64,000 nt of DNA from Mesostigma viride (lineage: Eukaryota; Streptophyta; Mesostigmatophyceae; Mesostigmatales; Mesostigmataceae), in the NCBI GenBank assembly GCA_009746045.1, contig RPFO01000017.1:799001-863000 (forward strand), given 5' to 3'. Under the pieces are notes generated by a model. It did not search any database and was not told the DNA's origin. It saw only the letters and a program-made list of their open reading frames with translations. Positions 1-22,600 of this stretch are shown here, piece after piece (the first letter of the stretch is position 1; each line of letters opens with the position of its first letter). The position numbers were made by a program, and so were the translations under genes.

Positions 1-1
1 G

Positions 2-9225
<9,224 letters not shown>

Positions 9226-9690
9226 ACAAGAAGGCACGTCTGTAGTGCAACTAAGACAGTGGTGAAACTGACGTTATCAGCCAGTGGAGTATAAGCTGCA
9301 GGTTATCGTGTGTACCATGAGCAAGCTATATGCGTTTTCATGCATAGACCAGCAGCGATCTGACATGCCGGGCTGCCTGCACGTTCAAGGAGCAGCTAGT
9401 ACTTAGAGGACATGAGGGGCACAGGCCTTTCAGTGATATGGAGCTATCTAGAAAGATGCAGAACAAGGCCGTCTGGGCTAAGGTTGTAGAGGACAATGAT
9501 TCCCCACCCAGTGGGGAAAAAGTGTGTCACCCATCATGGGAATCTTGAGCGCCAGGCATGACTGCTAGAGCTTGGCGTGCTGCCTGCTACGTGGCATGCC
9601 CGGCCCTTAGTTTGTCAGCATAGGCATTGGATAGATAGAATAGAACCTGCAGGATTTTTTGTCCATCCATGCATTTATTGGGGTTAATAC
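9226..9690. other. 3' flank of the SEL1 gene; no feature recognised
   Basis: Non-coding sequence after the stop at 9225. It probably contains the 3' UTR. No clear polyadenylation signal, gene or repeat is recognised. Confidence 0.5.
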
Positions 9691-10170
9691 TCTGTGACTC
9701 CCCAACGGGAGCACGTGTTTTATTATTTAATTAATTAATTGAAATGCTGCCAGTCTGGGATTGGAGGCTCCTTGGCGAGATCAAAGTACCCATGGTTGCA
9801 ACTTGCAGACGTCCCGCATGCAAGAAAGCCGTACATGCCGGTATGTAGGGCCCCTGAAGCAGGGGCCTGTCGTGCCCATGCAAAAGCTCGGCGTACAAGC
9901 GGAGTTGTAAACTTGCACCTATCCTCAGCCGATCGATCGGCCTTGGTGAACGGGGGGAGCTATAGCTTAAAAAATTGTCGGGGTCCCTCCCCCCTTCCCA
10001 GTGTGCAACATACACCGGGAAGAAAAGCACTTAATTCAACAGAATTCGCAACGTGACCCCCAAGGGGAAAATGGGGTCAGATAGGGAAAAAATAATTTAT
10101 CTCTTTATAAAATTGTGCTCCGTGACTACCCAACGGGGGCGCACGTAGGTGTTTAATTAATTTATTCGGG
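9690..10170 (+). repeat. Two copies of a dispersed-repeat tail (ACTCCCCAACGGGAGCAC type)
   Basis: About 9700-9740 and 10118-10165 both carry a TCCGTGACT(C/A)CCCAACGGG core followed by a TTTAATTAATT stretch. A third copy lies inverted at about 48630-48690. A shared core with an AT-rich tail at three unrelated places suggests the 3' end of a mobile element, type unknown. Confidence 0.55.
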
Positions 10171-10359
10171 TTCAGCCAGGGTTCCGGTCAGGGGCGGGGA
10201 TCGCGTGTGGTCCTGCTCGGCGGTGCGCGCGGTGTGGGCACGCCGGCCGGCCACAGGCGCTAGGCGGGCATGCATCCGCCCCTCAAGGGGGCGATTGGCA
10301 GGGAGGGCGTCACGGGAAGCCCAGCAGCCCGGGGTCACGTTGCAACGAATACCATAAGC

Positions 10360-10530
10360 CGCCGCCGCCGCCGCCGCTGCTGCTGCTGCGGCGGCGGCTG
10401 CAGCAGCATGCTGTTATGAAAACTGGAGAGTGTCCGGGGCGCTGGCCGGACAGGCGCGCATGCTGCAGCAGCAGCATGCTGCTGCGAAAACTGGAGATCG
10501 AGTGTCCGGGGCGCTGGACAGGCGCCGCCG
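10360..10530. repeat. GC-rich (GCC/GCT)n tract with a local duplication
   Basis: CCG and CTG trinucleotide runs are followed by two copies of a segment containing GCAGCATGCTG, GAAAACTGGAGA and GTGTCCGGGGCGCTGG. No coding role is evident. The following stretch to about 11040 holds nothing recognised. Confidence 0.6.
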
Positions 10531-11049
10531 CCCGGCCATTGTGTGTGACGCGGGCGATCGAATCTAGGCGTACTTGCTGTGTTGGTCGATCAACTCGGTG
10601 TGGTCGAAATACTTGCGGATGTCAAGGTCTGCTTGCTCCTTCGTCGCCTGCCGAATGGTTAAGTCTAGTACTCATGCTTTAGGTGAGTGAAGTAACCCGG
10701 CGGGGGCCCGCTTGTTGCGTATAGCGACAGCCGAGCACGGATCGGACACCCGCGGATAAGGATGGAGGCTAGCTGATGAAGCGGGGTGGGTGCCTTGGGG
10801 CCAGCTGGTTGCTGGCTGCCAGCACCAAGTGCCTGCATGCCATGGAATGAGCAAGTATGCATACTTACTTTTACTAGCTTGGCGGGAAGTTAGCTTATTG
10901 TACTTTTTTTCTTATATAAAAATATGACATAAACTTGGGAGAAAAAAGATGACAAATGCGCTACAAAAGGAACGCGCATATGCACACCCATGCACATACA
11001 CATCAATCCAAAAACGCGTTTTTGTTCCCTGGTAATTATTTCAAGATAG

Positions 11050-11950
11050 GCTAATAGTCAGTTTGGCCTCAAATTTGGCACCAAGGTACCTAATCAGATA
11101 TCTTATGATGCCATGTGGTCAAAAAATTTTTTGGGAGTCGGCACCATGGTAACATGGTGACATTTGCTAGCAAAAAATACCGTATTTTCAGCACTTTCTG
11201 GCATGTATGCATATATAATGACATCAAATGAACTCAGTTGGGCCTGGAACTTTGCACATGTTCTAAACACATCCCATGCAGCATGCCCACAAAGTTTCAG
11301 GCTGGTTGGATGACAAATTGGTGACAAATGCTAGCATAAATACCCAAAAAATGCAGTTTTTCATGGTTTTTTAAGGGTTTTATCACACATATGCATACAT
11401 AATGACACCAAATGAACTCAGTTGGGCCTGGAACTTTGTACATGTTCTAAACACATCCCATGCAGCATGCCCACAAAGTTTCAGGCTGGTTGGATGACAA
11501 ATTGGTGACAAATGCTAGCATAAATACCCAAAAAATGCAGTTTTTCATGGTTTTTTAAGGGTTTTATCACACATATGCATACATAATGACACCAAATGAA
11601 CTCAGTTGGGCCTGGAACTTTGCACATGTTCTAAACACATCCCATGCAGCATGCCCACAAAGTTTCAGGCTGGTTGGATGACAAATTGGTGACAAATGCT
11701 AGCATAAATACCCAAAAATGCAGTTTTTCAGTGTTTTCCAAGTATTTCATCATAGGTTTGCACATATATAAGACCCAAGTGGACTCAGTTGGAGCTAGAA
11801 CTTGGCACATGTTCGAAACACATCCCATGCAGCCTGCCCACAAAGCTTCAGGCTGGTTGGATGACAAATTGGTGACAGATGCTAGCATAAATACCACAGA
11901 AAAAGCAGCTTTCTATTGTTCTTACAAGGGTTTCATGGCAATCATTCCAC
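11050..11950. repeat. 184-bp satellite, about four tandem copies
   Basis: The phrase AACTCAGTTGGGCCTGGAAC occurs at 11231, 11415 and 11599, exactly 184 bp apart. A diverged copy follows at about 11781. Each unit also contains AAGTTTCAGGCTGGTTGGATG and TGCTAGCATAAATACC. Copies two and three are almost identical. No transposase or other coding potential is seen. Confidence 0.9.
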
Positions 11951-12368
11951 CTTGGTGTACAGAAGGTTCCAAACAACACATCATTACATTATGCATCATA
12001 TTTACAATGCAGGAAGGCATACTTGGGGGCACATGCCTATAGTACAATGCATTAATAACACACCTCTAGCCAGCTAGCTAGCTATATAGTGGCTAATGCC
12101 ACACCCGGGGGCACGTTCTCACGGCCCTGCTGCATCCTTTTCCTTTTCTTCTTCTCTGCATCTGACAGGGGCCTGCCCCCATCTTCTCATCCACCAGCCT
12201 GGTGAGCACCCTGACGTTGGTGACTTGCGTCCGCTACCCTACCCCCATGGCACGCTTGGCCTTACGCTTGGTGAAGGTGGAGGGGTGGGTGCGACAGTTG
12301 GTCTGGGTTTTCATCACCCCCTTCCTCCAGTGCATGCGTGTGCTCCAACGCCTAAGCAGAGAAGCACA

Positions 12369-12589
<221 letters not shown>

Positions 12590-12590
<1 letters not shown>

Positions 12591-13000
12591 TACCCTCCCT
12601 CCCTCCCTCCTCCCTCCCTCCCTCCTCCCTCCTCCCTCCCTCCCTCCCTCCCTCCCTCCCTCCCTCCCTCCCTCCCTCCCTCCCTCCTCCTCCCTCCCTC
12701 CCTCCCTCCCTCCTCCCTCCCTCCCTCCTCCCTCCCTCCCTCCTCCCTCCTCCTCCCTCCCTCCCTCCCTCCTCCCTCCCTCCCTCCCTCCCTCCCTCCC
12801 TCCCTCCCTCCTCCCTCCCTCCCTCCCTCCTCCCTCCCTCCCTCCCTCCTCCCTCCCTCCCTCCCTCCCTCCTCCTCCCTCCCTCCCTCCCTCCCTCCCT
12901 CCCTCCCTCCCTCCCTCCCTCCCTCCCTCCCTCCCTCCCTCCCTCCCTCCCTCCCTCCCTCCCTCCCTCCCTCCCTCCCTCCTCCCTCCCCCCTCCCTCA
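12590..13000. repeat. (CCCT)n/(CCT)n array
   Basis: About 400 bp of CCCT and CCT units, a homopyrimidine tract on the plus strand. Frames reading SLPPSLPP or GREGGREG are repeat artefacts. Confidence 0.95.
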
Positions 13001-14355
13001 TTCATACACCCGTTCATTCATGCATGCAGCCGCTCATCATTAACACGCCTCCGTTGGGAAACTCACGGGGTATGAACTATGAAACGGGCGGTAAGAAAGG
13101 AAGAAGGAGCCGCCTCCCCAACATGCCGCCCGGCAAAGGCAGCGATGGGCCGTCCAGGAGGGAAACACTGCGCTTTGCCTTGTACGCCGGGGTGCGCAGG
13201 CGACGTGCGGGCACTGTCGCGTGTAAATTTGCCTGCCCGCCCCAGTCCTTCTCGGAACGCCTCCCCAGAGCATGCCGTCATGGTAAGAGCTCTTTTCGCC
13301 CGTCGCCGGAAGCTTAAACCACAAGAATACGCCGGTTAATGACCAGAAAATGGGGGGTTGTCGACGTTATAAACCAGTAGCTGTGGTTTTTCCCGCACCC
13401 CGAGCACACTCCGGACGGGGCCAGCAAGCCCCGCCCGCAGGATAAACACCGGGCGATGTTGCTGCGCCCAAGCGAAGTCATATAGCTGCAAGAAAAGACG
13501 AAAAAGCGATTAAAAGCACGACATGCAGTGTTGCCCCTGTCAGCGCTCCTATAATTCTCACTTTTTCGCGGAAGGGGCGTAAAAATCGGAAACGCAAAAT
13601 TAAGGGAAATCCTACGCTGGGTTTCTTTGAAATGATGTAAGGAACTGGTGGAACGTGTTCGTTTCCACCGTCAAGTAGTTTGGGCAACGAGACCTTACCT
13701 TAAAGATGCACGGGTCTGGTCGGACGGCGAGCAAAAACTGCGCCAACTGCGTGCTTGTCCTCGTTCACACCCAATACAGCAGCGTTTCGCGAGTTTTTTT
13801 GTGAATATTATTTTTCCCTATGACAATGCCGTTCGAACAAGCGAAATCCGGTACACAATGGCTTCGTATTCCGTGAGCAATAAATTTTCAGCTACCATAG
13901 CCTTGCACACCGAATTTCAGTCAACATTGCACGCGCGCACCGAATTTCGTCAACTTTCGCGCGGGAATTACCGGGGAACGGCCCGGCGCTGCGCCGGATT
14001 GATGTGTACACCGCGCTTGCACACGCATGCGCCCACATGCACTTACACGCACATACACCCACCCACCCACAACACAGATATACGCATGCCTGTCCAAATT
14101 ACATATCACACAAAACAGTGGTACAGAGCCAATTTACCTTGAGATCATAACCAGCAAACTAGGCATGCCATGTGGTGGACACGGTCTTCCTGTGGACTTT
14201 TGAGGGAACAAACAACACATGACATGGAACACGGAAAAAAAAAAAAAAAAAAAAACGCTCCCCAAATCAAAGCTGTCAACCTACAATAAACCCCTGGTAA
14301 ATTTTTGCTGCATTCGAGCAAGTGAATAAAGCCTTGAGCCAGGCCGACACGCCAC
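13001..14355. other. Intergenic region between convergent genes; nothing firm recognised
   Basis: Mixed-composition sequence with a 22-bp poly-A run (about 14235) and CACAC-rich stretches near 14050. Open frames here (for example 13079-13339 and 13648-14142) show no recognisable domain. The 3' UTR of the minus-strand subtilase must lie just left of 14356. Confidence 0.5.
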
Positions 14356-16640
14356 TTAGTACTTCTGGCTACCGAAGCGATTGAAACGGCAGTCCGCCGC
14401 AAGAATGCCAGATGTCTGGTAATCAGACGAGCTGCCTGCCACCAAAGTGCTCACGGAGCCATCCCGGATTGACTGGCCCAGAACGCCATGCACGTTGCTG
14501 GTATGCTGGAATTCTCTAAGCTTCAGGTTCAGGAAGTTCTTGCCAGGGCCTGTGCCGGCATCCCAGAAGCTTGCGCGCACCACCTCCAGCTCGATAGTGG
14601 CAACGTTGGGGATGCTGACAATCGCGCGGGTCTTCTTGCGAGAAACCGTGACCCCAGAAGGCAATATTTGAGTGCCCCGCTTGCCGTTATGAGGCTTCTG
14701 CGCAGGTTGGTTTCCCCATAGTTGGCAGCGAGCCGCAAACAAGGCACATAATACACGCTTAGCCATCCAGCCCCTGGTTCAAATCCAAAGGAGAGTGAAG
14801 TACCCTACAACCGATAGTAAATAACGTGGCACGCAAGAATGAACGTTGTTAACGAGAGATTAGCAAACCCCAGCATCCAATAAACAGGACCAAATCAGTT
14901 ACTATACTGCTATATATAATACACGTCCAGAAGGCATAAGCCAAATGCCTTTCCCAACATTCCAGGATCCCATGGCCCAGCCAGAAAAAAAATGACATCT
15001 TTGCACAAAGCGCATCTGTGCACGTACACAGCACCGTTGAACGCCCTGGTCAGAGACCATGGGATGCACACCGTGCCCAACGTCTTCATCGTTGCTGAGA
15101 TGTTGATGACACGTTTGCATAATCATAGACCTCAGTGCCCAAACCGATGCATCAATGCCCATATAAAGAGCAACGAGTCAGGATCGCAGATACAACAGAC
15201 TCATCGAATGGATGGTAGCTAGAAGAGACAGATCCGCAGCTATGACACCGACACGGGCATCATGCCGGCTAATTAGGGCACAAATCCTGGAGAAGTCAAG
15301 TCCGCGCTGTTTTTATCAAAGCTCAAAGGTACCATAACACCCCTGCAGGGATTCTACTAGCAAAAAGAGGACCGGGGCACTTCGAAGTCTGCATGCCGTC
15401 GTCATAAATCAGTATATGGCTGCTCTCCATGCACAAACCTATCCTGATGTTCTCTGATTGGCTTTAAACCCTGGAATTCTCGACAAGATACTGATGCGAG
15501 ACATGCATACTGTATGGCTACCAACTAAACCATAGCTATGACCACAACAATGATTAAACCAAAACTTAGATTGAAGTCAACACCCCCACCCCCGGCCCAG
15601 GCCCACACCCCCGCCCCCGCCCCCGCCCCCGCCCCCGCCCTTGCCCCCGGCCCCGCCCCCGCCCTTGCCCCCGCCCCCGCCCCGCCCGCCCGCCCCCGCC
15701 CCCGCCCCGCCCCCGCCCGCCCCGCCCCCGCCCCCGCCCCCGCCCCGCCCCCGCCCCGCCCCCGCCCCCGCCCCGCCGCCCCCGCCCGCCCCGCCCCCCG
15801 CCCCGCCCCGCCCCCGCCCCGCCCCGCCCCCGCCCCACCTCCGCGCCCGCCCCCGCCCCCCCCCACCCCACCCACCCCACCCCCACCCCACCCCACCCCC
15901 ACCCCCACCCCCACCCCCCCCCACCCCCACCCCCCACCCCACCCCCGCCCCCACCCAGGACTGCACAACCTGACAAGGACCCCTCCTTCCCAAACACCCT
16001 GGCACCACCACCAAGAACATCTGTTCAAAAGGCAAACCAAGTGAAATTGGCCACCCACAAATGCTAGGCACCCACTTTTGGCAGCAAGCAGCCTCAAATC
16101 GTGGCCCTCCATGCCTGTATACGCCCACCCTCCCACAGCAAGAACATGACGGCAACACATTGCGATTCCGAGCAAAGCAGTTGCTAGTTGAAGGAAGAAG
16201 AGAAAGAGAGGCTAACATTTGATTCCGCGGCCAGCCCTTGATCGCAGGCCAACACTTGACAGCAGGCCGATACTTGATCATTCTTACGTACCCCATTCAC
16301 CAGCAGGGTTCCGTACGCCAGCGCGTAGCCCGTTCCCATGGGAGACTCGGCGCCCACGAGGACGGTGTCGCCGCCAACAAGGATGGCCACCTGGTCCATC
16401 CACGTCCGTGTGTCCGGTCCGCCACCTGCAGGCGATGCTGCCATGGGCGTGTCAGCTGGCTTAGCTGCGCCCATGAAGTGAGCATTCACGTGCAAATGCT
16501 CGTCCGTGATGATGCAATACGTCCTGTCCGCTTCACCGTTGAAATCGAACTTTTGGCCACGGGACGTGACAAAATGCGGGTCCGACGTGACGGATGACAG
16601 CGGGACCAGCTCTGCGGCAATGGCCCCCATGCTGCGCACC
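14356..16640 (-). other. VWD/root-cap-like C-terminal domain of the subtilase
   Basis: The second half of exon 17052-16292 contains [37 protein letters not shown] and [11 protein letters not shown]. Exon 14697-14356 contains LNLKLREF and [10 protein letters not shown], and ends [20 protein letters not shown] plus GVLGQ-type motifs are shared by von Willebrand D-like and plant root-cap/LEA-related domains. The splice LVNG|KPHNG assumes the GTACGT donor at 16291; a GTAAGA donor 4 nt further on would break the frame. Confidence 0.75.
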
Positions 16641-19600
16641 GTGCCGACAAACACGGTCAAGTAGCTGACAAGGAACTCCCTAAAGCCGGCCGAATTCACA
16701 GTATCTCGAACATTCTCTCCCGGTGCGCCGCCATCAACGTAGATCTGCAGCATCAGATTAAACGTGGAAATGCCCGTGTCCAGCAGGTGCCTGCGGCTGC
16801 TGCTGTCGGGTCCCGGTCGGACAGATAGATCGATGCTGCATCGGGGAATGGACTGGTCGAGAAACGCAGCAACCTCATCCGCGAGGGCCGCCAAGTTCAC
16901 TTGGGTACTGATGCAGTCAGACATGCTGACCTCGATCCCGGCCTGGATCGCCTGGCCTGTGAGGCATGTTGCCTTCTCCGGTGGGGCACTCGATGCACCC
17001 GACGGACAGCCAGCTGCAGACCATGCACCAGCACACATGTTTGGGGGCGCGTCTACGATTAAGTATAGGGAAACAAGATGCTCAACACTTGCTATGGCCA
17101 TGCCAGGATAACCGCGCAAACCTCCGAAAAAAACAAAAGAGCAGCCTTTGCGCGCTTTGCCTACATTTTACCGGCTACAAATGCAAAGAGATTTCCACCT
17201 GCCTTGGCTGCATCATTTCAGTGTCTCACTCGCTCCTTATACTGTTAACTGTCTTCGAGAGGTTAGTAAACTGTCCCGTGACGATGACATTAGCACCATC
17301 CACATGAAGCCTTGCGATACCGGTTCTAAGGTCCCAGCTGCCAGCCACAATACCGCCTGCTGTACACGGCAGCCATCCAGCTGCACGGCTCGAACAGAAA
17401 TGTAATATTATACAAGCCAGCTTGGCACACTGGTAAGTTCTGCTGAGCATACTATCAACGTTGCTGATGGTTTTGCTTGCACAATAAACCCCATATAACT
17501 CACTGTGCCCACCCTGCATATGGTCAAAACACATTCCATCGAGTGGGATGGGCGCAGTACGACATTTCTGAGCTATCGGCTCATTCTATAGTTATGTTGG
17601 GGCGGGCTCAAAAGGGGCAGATCTGCCGCCTGTAGCGTAGCTCTACCGTACGTCACTTACACCATGTGAGGGGCTTGTGTTACATAGGACTAGAGAGAAG
17701 GGGACCGGCGTTGCGCCTGTACTAGTGCCTACTGGCAACAGTGCCCGCCCTTAATACAGGCGGGCGCGGCGCCTTGGGACATGTGCTTTGTTTTCATTTT
17801 CACACCGTACTTAGAGTGGTGTGGCGAACGCAGTGAGGCCTTTTTGCAGCTCCGGCCCACTCACCCTCGCTGCCGTTGGGGACAATATTGGACCAAGGGG
17901 GCGTGTGCTGGGCCCCAGCATGGTGAACTGGCCTAACTTGACAATGACTTGCACAATGACTTTGAGGGTGTGGCTAGGCTCAACTGTAAAGCCTGCACAC
18001 ATGTTCTTGTAGTAAACTTGTTTCTCTGGTAGGTATGCACTCCCATGGACCTTAGCTTCAGCACCTATTCAACAGTTCATGCACATGCTGAACACTTGTT
18101 ATGGGCATGTCGTCAAATATATCATACCAGAGCAATATACGAGCAACGATCAACCACCCATGTGCACGCTGCATGCTCATTTGCTTGATTTGTCATCATT
18201 CAAGACACCAACCCCAGCATTTTGCCGCCGCCCCCCCCCTCCCCCCCTCTCATCACTTAAGCCCGCCGTCAACCAACTCCCCTGGCAATCCACCCCCTGC
18301 ATACCCAGCATGTTTCCCAGCATGCAAGCTTCCTTTAAATAACTCTTACCAAGAGACACGACAGCGGCGACAATCTGAACTCCGACCATATGACTGTCGG
18401 TGGTCTCTTCAACGGCGCTGGTGAATTTGTCACGTGCTTCTCCAGACCCCAGGAAAGCGCGGAGAACGTTTGCGTGTGCCCAGACTTGCGTGTACACCCG
18501 CATCGCCAGGATAACCGCGCCAGCATTAGAGGGGGTGGTCGGGGTCTCGGGGTTCGTCAGTACGACCGCGCAGGCGGGGATGCCTTGCAGGACGGAGCCC
18601 TGGAGGCGGGTGAAAATTGCAGGGAGGCTGAATTGAAATGTGTTGCAGCCGCTGATGCTAATGCTGATCCTCGCATCCATGGCGTAATTGCTGGGGCAAG
18701 CGGCTTGATTCAGTTCGATGGGAATGACGCCATCAGAATTGCTGTAGTCGCAACTGGGGTTTGCTGCGAGAATCAGGCGTGTCTCGTCCGGTGGGGCCAG
18801 CATGCACACGTATATGCAGACAGGAATGGATTTAGAACAAGGCCAGCATGTCAGAGCTTGGATGCACGGGTACCAAAAAGACTAGGAAGTAAAGCACTAC
18901 AGTTGAGCAGTACACGGGTTAAGGAAATGTAGGAGTGCAAGGTAAAGAACTATGGGATGTTGACAATTATTAGAAAAACTGACTGGGTTTTAATCTGAAA
19001 CGTTGTCTTCAATCACATGATGTTCACAAACGATGAATTCACACGATGTCTTCAATCAAACCACCTCGGTGCACGTTGCAGGTTGCAGCCATGAAATACA
19101 TGTGAAGTGCATCCACGCAGCGCTCCACCTAACCCCTCGTACGTCAAGTGTCAACGCAGCACTCCACCTACCCCCTCGTACGTCAAGTGTCAACGCAGCG
19201 CTCCACCCACACCCTCGTACGTCAAGTGTCAACGCAGCGCTCCACCCACACCCTTATATCCCCACAGGGGCCCCTCAGCCCTCGCATCATTAGCCCGGGC
19301 GACCTGGACTTACCCAACGACGAGCCGGCTTTGGCCTGTATGGAGATGCCCTCCACAAACGCGACATTTGTGTTCAAAAAGGTCGACACGACGGATTGCG
19401 CATCCGGTGACTGCAGCAGGGCCTGATAGGCAACGGCAGCGGGCCAAGTTTCCGTGAATAGCTGTAACCCCAGGTGAAGTGAACCTGCCGCAAGGGGCAT
19501 GGCGGCTGTCATCCTAAATGCACAGGTTGGGATTCTTGGGTGCATGTCTTGGAAACTAGCGCTGTTTTGCAGGGCTGACACTATGTCTGGAAGGCTGATT

Positions 19601-22600
19601 GGAGTAGTCACATGGCAGCCAGTCACGTTGATCAGGGAGATCTGTGCATCCACCCAATAATCAGACGCGCACACCCCGTCGTCATCCGGAAGGATGGCGG
19701 AATCGGCCGTGAAGTTGCAGCTAGGGTTGCCTGCATGGACATGCAGATAACCACATAGGCATACCATGCAAACAATTACAAAGGGAGATGCAGGGGCCGG
19801 CATGGTTACCATCGCTTCTTCTCAGAACGGGGCAAGCATCTGCAACATGGTAGCGCTCTGCACATGTCACTTGTCATGACAAGTTGTTTTCCTCTGCAGA
19901 CGGGGATGTCGGCGGCCATATGCGCCATGCGGTAGGAGCAGCTAGCCAATTTCGTAGCGCTTGCAGCTCATGCCATAGGCACCATAGGCAGGAAAACAAC
20001 TTGGTACTCCCAGCTAGGCTGGACAAGGCACGGAACCTCCAGGACACAGTACGAGTGATATATCTGGTGACGGCAGCTATAGTTATCAGTAGCCATGCGC
20101 GACATATTCACCCACGCGATCCCAATTTTCATCATACATGTACGTTGTAAGCTACAACATCGCTCTAATTATGTGTGCCATCGTGGATACGTGGCATACT
20201 TGCACATTCCTGCAGCATGCGTTCATCCCCACCCTTATGAGACTTAACCAGCCATTGAGCCAACCACAACATGCAATTTCGGCCTGGCAATGCTAGTGAT
20301 GTCTACGTAATTGCGCTGAATATTTGATGTCTGTGTGGCGACCTGGTGCTGTGCAGATAGAGACGGTTGTTCACTTACTGTACTAGCGTATGCGAGTATA
20401 TTATAGTAGTATGTGAAAGTATATTATAGCTGCGTATGAAAGTATAGGATACAAAAGCTGATAAATTCTGAACCTCACCGATGCTCGAAATACCTCCCTA
20501 GCGCCCTTGATATCGCCTGCATCCTGTGTTTCCCCAGTGTTCATATCCACACCACAGTTCGTGCCATTCGACTCGGGGTGTGCTCTGACACTCCCGCCCT
20601 TTCATAAACCAAGTACACTTCTTACTGTCCAGACGATGCAGTGGGGCATGTTTGGCGCATACCGTCACATTCCACACGTTTTCCCTGAAAACATTTTCAT
20701 GACACTATTCAGGGCCACATATGCTTACTTGCATCCCTCTTACATTTTCTGGAGTCGTAATTACTGCTCAGCTGGACCTTGTAAGGGTATAACTCAGCAA
20801 GACTTCCAGATCGTCTAGACCGGACTTACTGAGGCCAAACTCTTCCACTCCCAGGCGGTACCACCCTTTGCCAATGTCACCAGAATAGAAGGAATCCACA
20901 ACCTGATGCATGGCGCAGGCACAGACAGATGCGGCTAGTGTTACACAATATTCAAGCAACGCAGTAGAAATCCAACCCAAGCAGAGCGACGTTCGACAGG
21001 CATACACATAGGCGCATGGGAACTAGCCACACACGCGCACCAATCACTTTCACTGCGTCTTTTAAGCATACTGCGGCTACATAGGGAGACGATGTGGCAA
21101 GTTCTACGACCCGAGCGGTCTCAACGGCATGCATGCAGTGACCGTTGGGCAGCTGTATATAGCACACATTTATCACCAGCCCAACAGGGTGTACTCAGGG
21201 TTGGTAAATTTCAGAAGTATGAACAAGTCCAAGCATTAATCAGACCGGGTTATTAGAGGCAAGAAAAATAGGGCGTAAAAAAAAGAATAGGGCCTAAAAG
21301 TGGCTTAATTAATGCACACCGTCAAATGGTTCTCAGAGTAGGAGAAAGACTGCACGGAATATAACGACATCGTAGTATTAGCGGCAAATGGATTCGTGCA
21401 AAGTTCCCTCCTCCCCCTTCTTGCACATAATGTAACTGTTGGCAAGCTATATTAACTGCATTAGACCTTTACCAACAACAAGGTGTAATCAGCCCATTAG
21501 AGTAAGCAAGTTTCATGAGAAGCGCCATAGATTCTTATTTTAGTCAATTTGCCAAACTCTATAGAAACACATCGTCAAACTTACAACGAAGTAGGTAGTG
21601 CCAGCCTGCATCCTGAGCATCTTGATTGTTGATAAAGAGCCGGAATAAGGGCACGTGTAATCATCCTGGCAGTAAAGAAACTCCGCCTCCATTTCTGCAG
21701 GCGTTAATAATGAAGCAGGGTGGATGTTATACGTAGGGCAATAAGCAGACGTCACCGATAGGGTAGGAACAGGATTTGCTAGGTAGGTGCAGATAATCCT
21801 GCCGACATGGACACACTTAGGTCAGAGGAGAGCAGCAAGACAAGTAGGCAGCAGTCCCAGATCACGGTATATAGGGCATAGCACCCACCATTAGGGCAAG
21901 GCACGGTGGGTGCCATGCCCAGAGAGACACATAGGAGGAGACGTTGGGCAAATCAGGAAGGGTGACATGGATAAGCATAAGCAATGGACTGCACGACTGG
22001 AGGTTTCACACAAGTGCAATTAATGGTTGCTCTATTAATAGTCACTCTATTAGTAATTGCTCTTGTTATACCTGCGCTTGCCTTTGCAGGTTATCAAGCT
22101 CACAATAGAGTAGCGGTGTCGATGGAGGAGCAGTGATAGGAAGCTCGTTAACAAGCAGAACCCTTTAGCAAGGTCTTCCAGTTTTTATGCCATGTAGGAT
22201 GGTTGCAGTAGGCTGTAGTGCCATCCCATGCGGGCTATAAACTTGGGTATGTTTTCCAGATACATGGGAGAATACCCCAAGACAATGACTAGGTCAGCCA
22301 ACCTATGTATTCCATGAAAGCATGCATGAGCCGATATAAGATAAATCTGAGCAGTTTGCAATACCTATTCGATAGCACAACTTACGGGGAGGTGGGAATC
22401 TCCAAACCCCACCCACCCACCCACCCACCCACCCACCCACCCACCCACCCACCCACCCACCCACCCACCCACCCACCCACCCACCCACCCACCCACCCAC
22501 CCACCCATCCACCCACCCACCCACCCACCTACCTACCCACCCACCCACCCACCCACCCACCCACCCACCCACCCACCCACCCACCCCCCCTCCCGCCCGC

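Noticed and set aside
13648-14142. 164-residue open frame after the CCCT array
   Set aside because: No domain, low-complexity end, no sensible start context; likely chance.
15525-16296. Gly/Ala- or Pro-rich proteins on either strand
   Set aside because: Products of the C-rich tract in the last subtilase intron.
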